Origin: Ruminococcus sp.
Lineage (GTDB): Bacteria > Bacillota > Clostridia > Oscillospirales > Ruminococcaceae
Reading direction: 5' to 3'
DNA length: 53,610 bases
Assembly (NCBI GenBank): GCA_031262835.1
Contig: JAISGY010000048.1
Coordinates: forward strand, 1-53,610
The notes beneath the pieces are model-generated. The model was not told the DNA's origin. It ran no database searches and saw only the letters and a program-made list of their open reading frames with translations. This document shows, one piece after another, positions 21,647 to 31,458 of this stretch. Positions within the stretch are counted from its first letter, which is position 1; every line of letters starts with the position of its first letter. A program made the translations under genes and the position numbers.

Positions 21647-24160
21647 TTATTTATCAGACCATTTTACAACGGCTTCATCGCCGATAGAGATAACATCCAT
21701 GAAACTTACGTTATTCCCGTTAAGGGTAATAATCATATTTTTCGACGGCGGGGGGTTATCAAGATCAAGGTCTGCGAAGCTCATTAGTTCGACGAATTCA
21801 TGCGGTGAATTATCCGATTTCGGCGGGAGAACAATATGACGCCCGTTAAGCGTTACCCAAAATTCATCGTCAGCGATTTTTGAAGAAATGTTCTTCTCCG
21901 CCGGTATATTGTCGGGGATAAGTATGATTTCCGGCTTTGATGCGACTTCTGCCGTCTTTATTTCATCGTCGATATCTAAAGTAATTGCAGACTTCGCGAC
22001 TTCTATTAGTGCATCTAAAGCGAAAGAATTTTGTGCAATTTTAACTGAATTATTTCGTTCTTCCGTTGTGCTTTCGTCATTTTCCACAATTTCGTTCTCG
22101 ATTTTGGGCTTTTCCTTAACCGGTTTATCGGGTGAAGGAGTATGACGAAGCATCTTAGATGTTGTAACAATCTTGTCTCCTGCCTTTAGTTCATAATCGA
22201 ACGTCAACTTTTTTCCGCCGATATAAAAGTCTTTAGCATAAGTATCAAATGGGAGAGTTTCCGTTAAGTCGTAAAGCGTCCGCACTTCAATCATCGTTAT
22301 ATTGTCAAAATTTTTGATAGAATAGTCCGGCATGACGTATTTGCCGTTTACGTTGCATATATTTCCGAACGGATAAGTTCCGTCGTCAACAGTTATAATG
22401 TCAATGTCAACTCCATCGGTTACTTCATATATCTTTGCCGATGCAGAAATACCATCTATCGCGGGGGTGAAAAGAACCTCGTCGCCCTGTTTAAGGGTGG
22501 TGTTAATGCTTGCGGGAATACCGTTAACCTCAAGCTCCGAGGGCTTCCCGGGGTTTCCTGCAAGTGACATCTTCTCGCCGTTAAGTGTAAAATTAAGGCT
22601 GCGGCCTGTTTTGCCTAAAATTTGCGTGGACTTATAACCGCTAATCATAAGCAGATCGAGTACAGTAAGTATTTTTGTATCAAAAATCCGCTTTTTCTTA
22701 CCGTTAAGTGTTACGACAGCGAAGTCATAACCACCCGTCGTATACGCCGCAAGCCCAATACCAATCGGGGTTACGAACTCAGGTCCGTCAATACTTATCG
22801 AACCTTTAGCCATCTTCGTGAGTGAAATATTCTTGTAGTTCGTCCGTCCGCCCACAGCAACCCGGTCGGAAGGCATATTAAGCCGCTCTGCAACCATATC
22901 GGTTAACCCCGGAAGCTGCGAACCGCCGCCGATTAGGAAAACTGCCGCAGGAGGACTACCGTTAGCTTCGACAACCGCTGCCGAAATTGTATCTGCAAGA
23001 TACCCCGCCGCAGGAAAAATGCTCTCAAAAAACTCCGGGGATTCGAGTGTATGTTCGTACCCGAGGATGTCGCGGTATTTTAGCTGTTTACCGGAGTTTA
23101 ATTTCATCTCCTCCGCAACGTCGAAACTAACCAGATATTTCCTTATAATCTCTTCTGTAATCTCATCTCCGGCGATGGTTGCCATTGCGTAAGCTACGAT
23201 ACTTCCGTTTCTTGATACAGCAATATCGGAAGTTCCCGCGCCGATGTCCACGAGCGCGATGTTGATGAGCCTAACTTCGGGCGGGATAATCACGTGCATG
23301 GCGGCGATCGGTTCAAGCGTGAGACTTATGACCTCAAGCCCGCAATCATCTGTCACCGCGTAAAGGCTCTCGACAACCCCGGAGGGGAGAAAAGCCGCTA
23401 AGAGGTCGATTGAAGCGCGCTTGCCTCTATGCCCCGCCAAAACCTTGATTTTATAACCGTCAAGTTCGTATGAAACGACGGTATGCCCGACGCAGTAAAA
23501 CGACGTGTCACCAATGTCAAGTTCGTTCTGAGCCTTAACTACAGCCTCGATCTCGAAGGATTTTATGTTGTCTTCAGATAAAATATCGAGGTTATCTATC
23601 GAAAATTCAGCAGTTGTGCGAACCGTTTTAAGCGCACGCCCCGCCGCAGCTATTGCAACCTTCGTCAGTTTTATCCCCGAAAGCTCTTCCAGACGTGTTT
23701 TCACCATCAAAACAATCTTCGCAACCTGCTTTATGTCCTCAATCTGCCCGTCCATCATTGCGCGGACTGTATGCGGAACACTGCAGGAAGCCAAAACCTC
23801 GAAAACGCCGTTCTCATCAACCTTCGCAAGGATACCGACAACAGTCCTTGTCCCAATGTCAAGCGAAAATATTGTATCCCTGTCCTGTGCCTTGACAGGA
23901 CGTTTTTTAGTACGTTTGTTATCGGTAGTTTTATTCCGTTTAGTAGTTTTGCTATCGGCAGTTATTTTCTTGTTATCAGAATTTTCAGCCGCAACTAACT
24001 TCTTGTTATTAACAGGAAGTTCTTTAGAGAGATTATCGGAGGTTTTATTCTGATTTTTTCCTTTTTCCGATTTGGGCTTTGATTTACTTGTAGCTTTGCT
24101 CTGCTCGGCAAGGATTTGCGCCGGTGATTTATGCGAAGAATTAACACTATTTTCCGCCAT
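21647..24160 (-). CDS. Large FtsA-like actin-fold protein
   Basis: An 837-residue protein. Residues 1-94 are a disordered Lys/Ser/Asn-rich tail. An FtsA/PilM-type actin ATPase core follows (about 95-460) with phosphate-1 loop SLDIGTRTVVGIL (from 99), an SHS2-like 1C domain, phosphate-2 loop LVDIGAGTSDIAV and adenosine loop FLIGGGSQLPGL. The remaining 370 residues are beta-rich, with segments such as TLNGKKKRIFDTKILTVLD and LNGRHIVLPPK and an acidic linker. It is about twice the size of FtsA, lacks an obvious membrane helix, and ftsZ is not nearby. Similar long FtsA-domain proteins occur in Clostridia; their role is unknown to me. Confidence 0.78.
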   Translation of the reverse strand: MAENSVNSSHKSPAQILAEQSKATSKSKPKSEKGKNQNKTSDNLSKELPVNNKKLVAAENSDNKKITADSKTTKRNKTTDNKRTKKRPVKAQDRDTIFSLDIGTRTVVGILAKVDENGVFEVLASCSVPHTVRAMMDGQIEDIKQVAKIVLMVKTRLEELSGIKLTKVAIAAAGRALKTVRTTAEFSIDNLDILSEDNIKSFEIEAVVKAQNELDIGDTSFYCVGHTVVSYELDGYKIKVLAGHRGKRASIDLLAAFLPSGVVESLYAVTDDCGLEVISLTLEPIAAMHVIIPPEVRLINIALVDIGAGTSDIAVSRNGSIVAYAMATIAGDEITEEIIRKYLVSFDVAEEMKLNSGKQLKYRDILGYEHTLESPEFFESIFPAAGYLADTISAAVVEANGSPPAAVFLIGGGSQLPGLTDMVAERLNMPSDRVAVGGRTNYKNISLTKMAKGSISIDGPEFVTPIGIGLAAYTTGGYDFAVVTLNGKKKRIFDTKILTVLDLLMISGYKSTQILGKTGRSLNFTLNGEKMSLAGNPGKPSELEVNGIPASINTTLKQGDEVLFTPAIDGISASAKIYEVTDGVDIDIITVDDGTYPFGNICNVNGKYVMPDYSIKNFDNITMIEVRTLYDLTETLPFDTYAKDFYIGGKKLTFDYELKAGDKIVTTSKMLRHTPSPDKPVKEKPKIENEIVENDESTTEERNNSVKIAQNSFALDALIEVAKSAITLDIDDEIKTAEVASKPEIILIPDNIPAEKNISSKIADDEFWVTLNGRHIVLPPKSDNSPHEFVELMSFADLDLDNPPPSKNMIITLNGNNVSFMDVISIGDEAVVKWSDK

Positions 24161-24168
24161 AATACTAC

Positions 24169-24834
24169 CTAATCATTCTTTATCTTCAAAATGTTTTTTA
24201 ACGATTTCACCGAATCTGCTTCTGAAATAACAAGGAGTCTGTCGCCGTTTCTGAGTTCTGTTTCGCCTCGCGGTATCATAAGTGTTTCCCCGCGGGTTAT
24301 TGATACTATATTGAATAAAATATTGCTCCGCAAGTCTTTTAACTGTTTGCCGTCCCAAGCGTAGTTTTCGGGTAAAACAATCTCGGAAATCGCGACTTCG
24401 CCTTGATTTAAGGTTATTAGCTGCTTAATCTTTGAAGTGTCAACCTCACGCTCGATTAACATTGCTATACTATCTGTAGAATTTATGACGTTGTCTATGC
24501 CGAGACGCTGCATAATATCTACATTTTTGGGGTTATTAGACTTCGCTATTGTCTTTTTTATACCGAACTTGTTCCGCGCAAGCTGACAAGCGACAAGATT
24601 AACCTCATCGAGACCGGTAACGCTGATAAACGCGTTTGACTCTTCAATCGAAGCAGATTCGAGCGTGTCAACCCTCGTCGCGTCGCCGCAAACAACCGGA
24701 ATCTCCAGTTCATTCGCAAGACTTTCGCAAACCCTTTTACTAACCTCAATTACCGTCGGTTGATGTTTGTGTTCAAGAAGCGTTCTGACGAGGTAATACC
24801 CGACTTTACCGCCCCCGACAATTGTTACTTTCAT
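24169..24834 (-). CDS. Potassium uptake regulatory subunit TrkA/KtrA (second copy)
   Basis: A 221-residue RCK protein: TrkA_N Rossmann domain (VGGGKVGYYLVRTLL, with acidic E35 after the second strand for NAD(H) binding) and TrkA_C ligand domain (GEVAISEIVLPENYAWDGKQLKDL). Such proteins form octameric rings that gate TrkH/KtrB channels. It is 27 bases after a second, different TrkA gene, and the two together may form a hetero-ring. The only channel subunit in the window is trkH at 34.1 kb. Confidence 0.9.
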   Translation of the reverse strand: MKVTIVGGGKVGYYLVRTLLEHKHQPTVIEVSKRVCESLANELEIPVVCGDATRVDTLESASIEESNAFISVTGLDEVNLVACQLARNKFGIKKTIAKSNNPKNVDIMQRLGIDNVINSTDSIAMLIEREVDTSKIKQLITLNQGEVAISEIVLPENYAWDGKQLKDLRSNILFNIVSITRGETLMIPRGETELRNGDRLLVISEADSVKSLKNILKIKND

Positions 24835-24861
24835 CCGTTTACCTGTATACTATTAGTATAT

Positions 24862-25500
24862 TTATTTAGAAATCTTCGCCAAAATAAGCTTGTCGCCCTT
24901 TTTTAGCTCCGGATTTGAAAATGCTGCCATCTGTGTGGTTTTATCATTATGCTCAATTGCAATAATTGTCTCGTTTCGCTCTAAGAGCTCGCTCATCTCG
25001 GTAAGCCTTTTGCCAATATGTTCCTTTTCAATGTCGATTGTTGTAACAGAAATGAGGTGCCCGTTGTGGACGGCATTTGTAACGGTCACGCTATCGCTGC
25101 TGTTCGCGGTAAGCATAGGAAGCAGTGCCGCAACTGTCAAATTCGTCGGGCAGACGGTATCGACCCCGAAGGAGCGATAAACCTCGTTTTTGTCAGTGTC
25201 GTTTACCCTTGCGTATACACGCGGAACATTATAGATATTTTTGGCAATCTGTGCGCACATCAAATTAGTGTTATCGTCGGCTCCGACAGCCGCAAATGAA
25301 TCGCAGGATTCAATCCCTGCCCTGCGCAGTACGTCTTGGTCAATCGGCACGCCGAGGGTTGTGAAACCGTCGAAGCCGGGGGGGAGGTTGCCGAAATCGT
25401 CGATATTGCTGCTGATTACCGAGACGTCGTGCCCTTGGTCATGAAGACCCTCAATCAGGCTCTGTCCGACCTTCCCGCAGCCGACAATAATAATATTCAT
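24862..25500 (-). CDS. Potassium uptake regulatory subunit TrkA/KtrA (first copy)
   Basis: A 212-residue RCK protein with TrkA_N (MNIIIVGCGKVGQSLIEGL) and TrkA_C (ISVTTIDIEKEHIGKRLTEM) domains. The residue after the second strand is S (VISSN), not the acidic residue that usually holds the NAD ribose, so its nucleotide preference may differ from that of its neighbour. It is the first gene of a unit that continues into trkA, the FtsA-like gene and possibly the histidine kinase. Confidence 0.9.
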   Translation of the reverse strand: MNIIIVGCGKVGQSLIEGLHDQGHDVSVISSNIDDFGNLPPGFDGFTTLGVPIDQDVLRRAGIESCDSFAAVGADDNTNLMCAQIAKNIYNVPRVYARVNDTDKNEVYRSFGVDTVCPTNLTVAALLPMLTANSSDSVTVTNAVHNGHLISVTTIDIEKEHIGKRLTEMSELLERNETIIAIEHNDKTTQMAAFSNPELKKGDKLILAKISK

Positions 25501-25553
25501 AATTTTTTACACCGAAATCTACCAGGGTTTTAATAAAATTTTTATTCTATATA

Positions 25554-25582
25554 ATTATACACCGAAGTCATTGTAAAATCAA
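25554..25582 (-). promoter_or_regulatory. Sigma-A promoter of the trkA unit
   Basis: Minus-strand TTGATT (25577-25582), a 17-base spacer and TATAAT (25554-25559), 54 bases before the trkA start. Confidence 0.75.
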
Positions 25583-25626
25583 GTACATTTTATGAAGATA
25601 TTTAAAAATAAATATACTTTCGGTAT

Positions 25627-25654
25627 AAAAAAGAGCCTTTATACGGCTCTTTTT
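25627..25654. terminator. Terminator after the SHOCT-like gene
   Basis: AAAAAGAGCC (25627-25636) pairs with GGCTCTTTTT (25645-25654). It lies three bases past the stop of the minus-strand gene and is symmetrical enough to act in both directions. Confidence 0.85.
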
Positions 25655-25657
25655 ATC

Positions 25658-26815
25658 TTAATATAGAGTTTTCAGTATTTTTTTCTTTTCAATGTTGAAC
25701 TCATCAATGTCGATAACGCCCGATTCATACATTATCTTAAGTTTTTTCATGGATTCTTCAAATGATTCGAGGGAAGATAATTTCGCTCCCGGGGTTTCGA
25801 TGGGTGCGGCTGCTTCGGGTTTAACAGGCACTTCGCGGGTTATTGGCTCCTCGCGGGCTACGGGCACTTCGCGGGTTATTGGCTCCTCGCGGGCGATTGG
25901 TTCCTCGTGGGGTACAGGCACTTCCGGTTCTTCGTAATCTTCGATGTCCGGCTCATAGTCTTCGTCGTCCGATAGAGTTTCGCTGTAAAGTGCCTCCGGC
26001 TCTGTAGTCTCGTATACCGGCTTTTCGGACCTTGTCGCCGTTCTTACCGTCTCGAATAGAACTTCTTCTGCTGTTTCCTCTTCCGTTTCAAATACCGGCG
26101 GTGCAGGGGCTATCGGGGGTGTGCGGATATCCCCCTCTTCCTCGATAAATTCGTCTTCATCTTCCGAATAATTAACTTCCGATTCCAACACGGAGCTTCC
26201 GATCTGCTCGTCTATTACTTCACGAGTAACTTCCGTTTCTTCCACGAAAGTAACATTTTCTTCTGATTCCGGTGAAACGTTATCCCAGATGTCTATAACA
26301 TCATCAAATCCGGATTTTTTCAAAGGCTTTTCGGTGTAATCCTCAATATAGCTTTCTTCCGAGCTGCCCGATTTTGTCTTTTTGATGTGCTTAAGTTTGT
26401 CCTTCGTCTCGGTAATTTGAGCAACGATATTCTCCGGGTTTTCAAAAGACGGCAGAATAATCCTCTTGCGATCCTTTGCGTACTTATTATCCTTACTCGG
26501 TTTCTCGAATGAAATGTATATCGGATATTCCTTAATATATGTATTAATGGTAATATTTGATATATCCGAAATGCTTGCGGAAAATTTCGAGTAGAAAATA
26601 TCCTCTTCTTTTGTCGCAACCTGTTCACACACAAACGCTTTCCCATACAGGTGTCCGGAAGTTATTGTAAGAATAATTTCCTGCGGCTTTGAAAGAGGGT
26701 TATCACGGTACTTTGTCTCGTACGTCGCTATAGTTTTTTCCGCATAGATTTCGGTATCGATCTTTTGTTTCAAAACAAACACCGCTTTCAGGTTAATTAT
26801 GGTTAATATTTGCAA
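25658..26815 (-). CDS. Acidic repeat-containing protein with C-terminal SHOCT-like domain
   Basis: A protein of up to 385 residues that I cannot assign. The N-terminal 140 residues look like a small beta-rich PH-like domain (ILTITSGHLYGKAFVCEQV). A long acidic, probably disordered region follows (about 150-345) and includes the exact tandem unit REVPVAREEPIT. The last 35 residues (SFEESMKKLKIMYESGVIDIDEFNIEKKKIL) match the SHOCT pattern, a short helical oligomerisation domain. The start is uncertain: TTG 26815 lacks a ribosome-binding site, and TTG 26773 behind AGCGGTG is an alternative. It lies just downstream of mrp. Confidence 0.65.
   Translation of the reverse strand: MQILTIINLKAVFVLKQKIDTEIYAEKTIATYETKYRDNPLSKPQEIILTITSGHLYGKAFVCEQVATKEEDIFYSKFSASISDISNITINTYIKEYPIYISFEKPSKDNKYAKDRKRIILPSFENPENIVAQITETKDKLKHIKKTKSGSSEESYIEDYTEKPLKKSGFDDVIDIWDNVSPESEENVTFVEETEVTREVIDEQIGSSVLESEVNYSEDEDEFIEEEGDIRTPPIAPAPPVFETEEETAEEVLFETVRTATRSEKPVYETTEPEALYSETLSDDEDYEPDIEDYEEPEVPVPHEEPIAREEPITREVPVAREEPITREVPVKPEAAAPIETPGAKLSSLESFEESMKKLKIMYESGVIDIDEFNIEKKKILKTLY
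25829..25900. repeat. 36-bp coding tandem repeat, two copies
   Basis: The unit begins CACTTCGCGGGTTATTGGCT at 25829 and again at 25865. The copies agree over about the first 30 bases. Each encodes 12 residues of the acidic linker, so copy-number change would keep the frame. Confidence 0.8.
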
Positions 26816-26821
26816 TTGGCT

Positions 26822-27649
26822 TTAACTTTTTTTTGCAATCGTCCTTGCAACATCTAAAATTTCTTCGCCGGGATAATCCTCAATAGTTCCGCTGTCGCAG
26901 GCTTTTACTATTTCAGGAGATATAGGCACTTTCCCCAAGAGTTGCAAGTCGTTATCGTTACAATAAGAGTCAATGTGACTGTCGCCGTAAAGGTAAATTT
27001 TCTCTTCGCAATGCGGGCACTTAACGTAACTCATGTTTTCGACAACACCCAAAACCGGAATGTTCATCATTTTTGCCATCGTAACTGCTTTCCCGACAAT
27101 CATTGCGACAAGGTCTTGCGGAGACGCGACAATAACAAGCCCGTCAACAGGTACACTCTGGAAAACAGTCAGCGGAACATCGCCCGTTCCCGGCGGCATA
27201 TCTATAAACATATAGTCGATGTCGCCCCAGATTACGTCCGTCCAGAATTGCTTTACAACCCCCGCTATAACAGGTCCGCGCCAAATTACGGGGTCGGAAG
27301 GATTCTCAAGGAGCAGGTTAACGGATATGAGCTTTATTCCCGTTTTGGTAACAGCCGGCAGGATTCCGTCTTCGTTCCCGACAGCGCGCCCTGAAACGCC
27401 GAACATCTTCGGAATTGACGGTCCGGTTACGTCAGCATCCATTATCGCGACAGAATATCCCTTTTTCGCGTAGCGCACCGCTAAAAGCCCGGCAACAAGC
27501 GATTTTCCGACACCGCCCTTGCCGCTGACTACGCCGATTATACGTTTAACATTCGATTTGTCGTGTGGAGCTTCGAGTAAACTTTCTTGAGTTTTGCGTT
27601 CTGCACAATCTTCACCGCACGAACTGCAATTATTGTTACATTCTGACAT
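26822..27649 (-). CDS. mrp: Mrp/NBP35-family iron-sulphur cluster carrier ATPase
   Basis: A 275-residue P-loop protein of the Mrp/ApbC/NBP35 family that carries [4Fe-4S] clusters to apo-proteins. The deviant Walker A GKGGVGKS is at 43-50, and DMPPGTGD and ENMSYVKCPHC mark the family; the CPHC pair binds the bridging cluster. The N-terminus has four more cysteines in MSECNNNCSSCGEDC, as in NBP35-like forms. ATG 27649 is chosen because it lies seven bases after GAGGTG, while the ATG two codons upstream abuts that site. A sigma-A promoter lies 32 bases upstream. Confidence 0.92.
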   Translation of the reverse strand: MSECNNNCSSCGEDCAERKTQESLLEAPHDKSNVKRIIGVVSGKGGVGKSLVAGLLAVRYAKKGYSVAIMDADVTGPSIPKMFGVSGRAVGNEDGILPAVTKTGIKLISVNLLLENPSDPVIWRGPVIAGVVKQFWTDVIWGDIDYMFIDMPPGTGDVPLTVFQSVPVDGLVIVASPQDLVAMIVGKAVTMAKMMNIPVLGVVENMSYVKCPHCEEKIYLYGDSHIDSYCNDNDLQLLGKVPISPEIVKACDSGTIEDYPGEEILDVARTIAKKS

Positions 27650-27681
27650 ATCCATTCACCTCGACAATTAGCTATATAATA

Positions 27682-27710
27682 AATATACAACAATTTTAGC
27701 AAAAAGTCAA
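27682..27710 (-). promoter_or_regulatory. Sigma-A promoter of mrp
   Basis: Minus-strand TTGACT (27705-27710), a 17-base spacer and TATATT (27682-27687), between punA and mrp. Confidence 0.75.
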
Positions 27711-27739
27711 TACTTTTTAGATATTTTATTAAATTTTTC

Positions 27740-28552
27740 TCAAATGTTTGTTATAACGGCAGTTATAAGTTTGCTAAACTCTGCTCCGGATTTATTTGCT
27801 ATCTCTAAAACCTCTTGTTCGGAGGGTGGTGTGTCGGATAAGCCGCACGCCATATTTGAAATGCAGGAGATTCCGATTACCTTAAAGCCGCAATGAACAG
27901 CGGCAATTGCTTCCACAGCGGTTGACATTCCGACTGCTCCCGCACCGAGAGCTTTATACATCCTGATTTCAGCCGGAGTCTCGTATTGAGGACCGGTAGT
28001 TTGAATGTAAACGTCCTCAAAAATAGGAATTCCGGCAGCGCATTTTTTTACAATTTCACGCAAATCGCGGTCGTAGACGTTGTCCATACTCGGAAAGCGC
28101 GTACCGATCTCCGACAGATTCGCGCCGATTAGAGGAGACGGTGCAAGACAGATATGGTCGGAGATTAACATGAAACAGCCGGGGTAGGATTTCTCGGAAA
28201 TTCCGCCTGCTGCGTTCGTTAATATAAGGGTTGAAGCTCCCAAAAGCCTCATCAGCCTTATCGGGAGAACGACATCGCTGATATCATATCCTTCATAATA
28301 ATGCACACGCCCTTGCATTGCAACAACACGCTTTCCGGCAAGTTTTCCGAAGATAAAGCGGCCGGCGTGACCGGGGGCGGTTGAGACAGGGAAACCGTCA
28401 ATTTCGCTGTAGCTTATCACTGCGGTAGCTTCGATATTCGCGGCGAAATCACCGAGACCCGAGCCTAAAACAATGGCTATTTCGGGAACGAAGTCGGTTT
28501 TTTCTTTGATTTGACGAAGGCAGGACTGTAATTTATCATATATTTTTGACAT
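27740..28552 (-). CDS. punA: Purine nucleoside phosphorylase
   Basis: A 270-residue trimeric-type (PNP-I/PunA) phosphorylase that splits inosine and guanosine with phosphate. VLGSGLGDFA near residue 28 is the phosphate loop, GRVHYYEGYD the substrate loop and TNAAGGI the ribose/base region. A GMSTAVEA segment carries the catalytic methionine area, followed by SNMACG. Upstream is rpsU, separated by a hairpin, and downstream is mrp with its own promoter, so it is probably monocistronic. Confidence 0.94.
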   Translation of the reverse strand: MSKIYDKLQSCLRQIKEKTDFVPEIAIVLGSGLGDFAANIEATAVISYSEIDGFPVSTAPGHAGRFIFGKLAGKRVVAMQGRVHYYEGYDISDVVLPIRLMRLLGASTLILTNAAGGISEKSYPGCFMLISDHICLAPSPLIGANLSEIGTRFPSMDNVYDRDLREIVKKCAAGIPIFEDVYIQTTGPQYETPAEIRMYKALGAGAVGMSTAVEAIAAVHCGFKVIGISCISNMACGLSDTPPSEQEVLEIANKSGAEFSKLITAVITNI

Positions 28553-28578
28553 AGGAGTTGCCCCTTCTTAAGTAAAAT

Positions 28579-28605
28579 GCGGATAGCAAAAATTTTGCCA
28601 TCCGC
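28579..28605. terminator. Hairpin between rpsU and punA
   Basis: GCGGATAGCAAAA and TTTTGCCATCCGC form a 13-bp stem with one mismatch. It sits 70 bases after the rpsU stop and 27 before the punA start. On the minus strand ATTTTACTT follows, a weak U-tract, so termination or processing is plausible. Confidence 0.55.
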
Positions 28606-28675
28606 TTACTGACGTATTGATTTTTTGCCTGTCCTCAACGCAGACCAACGCAATTAATGCCTACTTGCAGTAACC

Positions 28676-28849
28676 TTAATACTTCTTGCGCTTTCTTGCA
28701 GCCTCGGACTTTTTCTTCCTGCGAACGGAAGGCTTTTCGTAGTGCTCTCTCTTGCGGACTTCGGAAATTATACCGTCTCTCGCGCAGTTTCTCTTGAAAA
28801 TTTTCAGAGCTTTATCAAGTGAATCCTTGCCGACAACAACTTCTGCCAT
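28676..28849 (-). CDS. rpsU: 30S ribosomal protein S21
   Basis: A 57-residue basic protein starting at ATG 28849 behind GGAGGG. It begins [18 protein letters not shown], contains [23 protein letters not shown] and ends in [15 protein letters not shown], the S21 pattern. S21 binds near the anti-Shine-Dalgarno region of the small subunit. A GCGGG/CCCGC hairpin lies immediately upstream of the ribosome-binding site and could regulate translation. The promoter is about 90 bases upstream. Confidence 0.96.
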   Translation of the reverse strand: MAEVVVGKDSLDKALKIFKRNCARDGIISEVRKREHYEKPSVRRKKKSEAARKRKKY

Positions 28850-28935
28850 TTTTTTCCCTCCCTTTGGCGGGAAAACCCGCAGCAGGATTTATGTCAATCA
28901 TCTTTAGTATGATTTTAGATAGATGTAACTATCTT

Positions 28936-28964
28936 ATTTTAGCATATAAAGAGGAAGATGTCAA
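28936..28964 (-). promoter_or_regulatory. Sigma-A promoter of rpsU
   Basis: Minus-strand TTGACA (28959-28964), a 17-base spacer and TAAAAT (28936-28941), preceded by TGC, which gives an extended -10. It lies just beyond the leuS terminator. Confidence 0.8.
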
Positions 28965-28986
28965 GTGATTTTGAGAAAATGTTGTA

Positions 28987-29020
28987 CAAAAATCAGATGT
29001 TGGTTTTGTGCAAAACATCT
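28987..29020 (-). terminator. Rho-independent terminator of the leuS operon
   Basis: On the minus strand AGATGTT (29014-29020) pairs with AACATCT (28995-29001) and is followed by GATTTTTG. The stem starts within the leuS stop codon. Confidence 0.75.
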
Positions 29021-31421
29021 ATTTCGCGACAATGTTGACGAGTCTGCCCTTGACGTAAAGTTCTTTGACGATAGTTTTGCCTGAAAGCTGGTCTGATATG
29101 GCTTCTTTTGCGCGAGAGATTATTGCTTCGGAGCTGTCGTTGATGTTGATGTTGAGCTTAGCGCGGACTTTCCCGGAGAGCTGAACGGCTATTTCTACTG
29201 TTTCGTCCTCGCAGAGCTTTTCGTCGTATTCCGGCCATTTTTCATCGCGGATAAAACCGCCGAAAACGATTTGGTAAAGTTCCTCGGTAATGTGGGGAGC
29301 GACAGGGTTCACAAGGATTAAAAGCGTTTTGTACTCTGCCCTGTTGAGCCCGCCGTTCTCGTCGGCGGCGTTTAGGAACGCCATCATCGCGGCAATTGCT
29401 GTGTTGAACTTGAGTTCCTCGATGTCGAGTGACACCTTCTTAATCATTCTGTGGACTGATGATTCAAGCTCTTTGCTGTAAGCTTCGCCGCCCCCCAGCT
29501 TATACTGCAAAGCCCAAATCCTGTCGAGAAAACGCTTGCAGCCCTTAATTGAGCTCGAGTTCCAAGGTGCGGTTTTCTCAAAATCCCCCATAAACATTTC
29601 GTAGGTGCGGAGGGTGTCTGCGCCGTAATCGCGGACTACATCGTCGGGGTTGACGACGTTGCCGCGGGATTTTGACATTTTCTGTCCGTCCTCGCCGAGT
29701 ATCATTCCCTGTGCTGTACGCTTTTTGTAGGGCTCGGGGGTATTGACAACGCCGATGTCGAAAAGGAATTTATGCCAAAATCTTGAATAAAGCAGATGAA
29801 GCGTCGTATGCTCCATGCCGCCGTTGTACCAGTCAACCGGCATGAAATAGTCAATTGCTTCCTTTGAGGCAAGTTCGTTGTCATTGTCGGGGTCGAGGTA
29901 CCGCAAGAAATACCAGCTTGAGCCCGCCCACTGCGGCATTGTGTCGGTCTCGCGCTTCGCGGGTTTACCGCAAACGGGGCAGGTTGTGTTGACAAATTCA
30001 GGGATATTCGCAAGCGGACTTTCGCCGTTATCGGTCGGGAGGTAGCTGTCAACGTTCGGGAGCTTAAGCGGCAGTTCGGACTCGGGGATATTGACATAAC
30101 CGCAATCCTCGCAGTGTACAATCGGAATCGGCTCGCCCCAATAACGTTGGCGCGCAAAGACCCAATCGCGAAGCTTGAAGTTAACCTTCGCGTGCCCCTT
30201 GCCGTTCTCTTCAAGCCATTCGCGGATTTTTACCTTCGCCTCGTCAACCGAGAGACCGTCCAAAAACTCGGAATTCACCATGATGCCGGTTTCGCAATCG
30301 GTGAAGGCTTCTTTTGTTATGTCGCCGCCCTTAACGACTTCGATAATCGGAAGTTTAAAAAGCGTAGCAAATTCGTAGTCACGCGTGTCGTGCCCCGGGA
30401 CAGCCATAATTGCGCCGGTGCCGTAGCTTGTTAAAACGTAATCGGAAGTAAATATAGGGATACGCTTCCCGTTCACGGGGTTAACCGCCTCAACCCCTTC
30501 GAGTTTCACGCCGGTTTTGTCCTTGGCAAGGGAGGTGCGCTCCATCTCGGATTTTTTTGCCGCTTTACGGGCGTAATCCCTGACCTCATCAATGTTTGTG
30601 AGCTTATCAGCCCATCTGTCAATGTAAGGGTGTTCGGGAGATATTACCATATATGTCGCGCCGAAAAGCGTGTCCGGGCGGGTTGTATAAACAGTTAAAA
30701 CATCGTCGGCAGTCGTCGCAAAATCAACCTCCGCGCCGATTGACTTCCCTATCCAGTTTTTCTGCGTAATACGGATTCTGTCGATATAATCAACCGTGTC
30801 AAGGTCGTCGAGAAGCCGCTCCGCGTAGTCGGTAATCTTAAGCATCCACTGGTCCTTAACCTTGTGAACAACCTCCGAATGGCAGCGTTCGCAACACCCG
30901 TCAACGACTTCCTCGTTGGCAAGAACAACCTTACAGCCGGTGCACCAATTGACATTCATTTCCTTTTTATACGCCAGACCCTTTTTGAAAAGCTGAATAA
31001 AAATCCATTGGGTCCATTTGTAATATTTCGGGTCGGTTGTGTCGATTTCGCGGTCCCAGTCGAAGGAAAACCCCATCATTTGGCATTGTTTTTTGAATCG
31101 CTGTATGTTTTTTTGCGTAAATTCCGCCGGGTGAACCTTGTTTTTTATCGCAAAATTCTCGGCGGGCAGCCCGAAAGCGTCCCAACCGATCGGATAGAGA
31201 ACATTGTAGCCTTGGAAACGGCGTTTTCTTGAAAGAATATCCATCGCCGTGTAGGAGCGGGGGTGCCCGACGTGTAAGCCGTCGCCGGAGGGGTAAGGAA
31301 ATTCGATAAGCGTGTACCACTTCGGTTTCGTTTTATCAAGTTTGACCGAAAAAGTCTTGTTCTCAAGCCAATATTTCTGCCACTTCTTTTCAATTTCGGT
31401 ATAATTATAATGTTCAGCCAT
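29019..31421 (-). CDS. leuS: Leucyl-tRNA synthetase
   Basis: An 800-residue class I synthetase. The HIGH motif is HVGH (50-53) within [14 protein letters not shown]. Zinc cysteines occur in [12 protein letters not shown]...CCERC and again in the CEDCGY/CPVCGK insertion. The CP1 editing domain includes [12 protein letters not shown] and [12 protein letters not shown], and the KMSKS loop is [13 protein letters not shown] 31421 (MAEHYNY) is preferred because GGATG lies eight bases upstream; the ATG three codons earlier is inside that site. The upstream gap is 37 bases, too short for a T-box. It is the last gene of the nadD operon. Confidence 0.97.
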   Translation of the reverse strand: MAEHYNYTEIEKKWQKYWLENKTFSVKLDKTKPKWYTLIEFPYPSGDGLHVGHPRSYTAMDILSRKRRFQGYNVLYPIGWDAFGLPAENFAIKNKVHPAEFTQKNIQRFKKQCQMMGFSFDWDREIDTTDPKYYKWTQWIFIQLFKKGLAYKKEMNVNWCTGCKVVLANEEVVDGCCERCHSEVVHKVKDQWMLKITDYAERLLDDLDTVDYIDRIRITQKNWIGKSIGAEVDFATTADDVLTVYTTRPDTLFGATYMVISPEHPYIDRWADKLTNIDEVRDYARKAAKKSEMERTSLAKDKTGVKLEGVEAVNPVNGKRIPIFTSDYVLTSYGTGAIMAVPGHDTRDYEFATLFKLPIIEVVKGGDITKEAFTDCETGIMVNSEFLDGLSVDEAKVKIREWLEENGKGHAKVNFKLRDWVFARQRYWGEPIPIVHCEDCGYVNIPESELPLKLPNVDSYLPTDNGESPLANIPEFVNTTCPVCGKPAKRETDTMPQWAGSSWYFLRYLDPDNDNELASKEAIDYFMPVDWYNGGMEHTTLHLLYSRFWHKFLFDIGVVNTPEPYKKRTAQGMILGEDGQKMSKSRGNVVNPDDVVRDYGADTLRTYEMFMGDFEKTAPWNSSSIKGCKRFLDRIWALQYKLGGGEAYSKELESSVHRMIKKVSLDIEELKFNTAIAAMMAFLNAADENGGLNRAEYKTLLILVNPVAPHITEELYQIVFGGFIRDEKWPEYDEKLCEDETVEIAVQLSGKVRAKLNININDSSEAIISRAKEAISDQLSGKTIVKELYVKGRLVNIVAK

Positions 31422-31458
31422 TTTTTTCATCCTTTTTTCAGTTATCTTTCACGATTTT

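Noticed and set aside
31422-31458. T-box riboswitch before leuS
   Set aside because: Only 37 bases separate rsfS and leuS, too few for a T-box leader.
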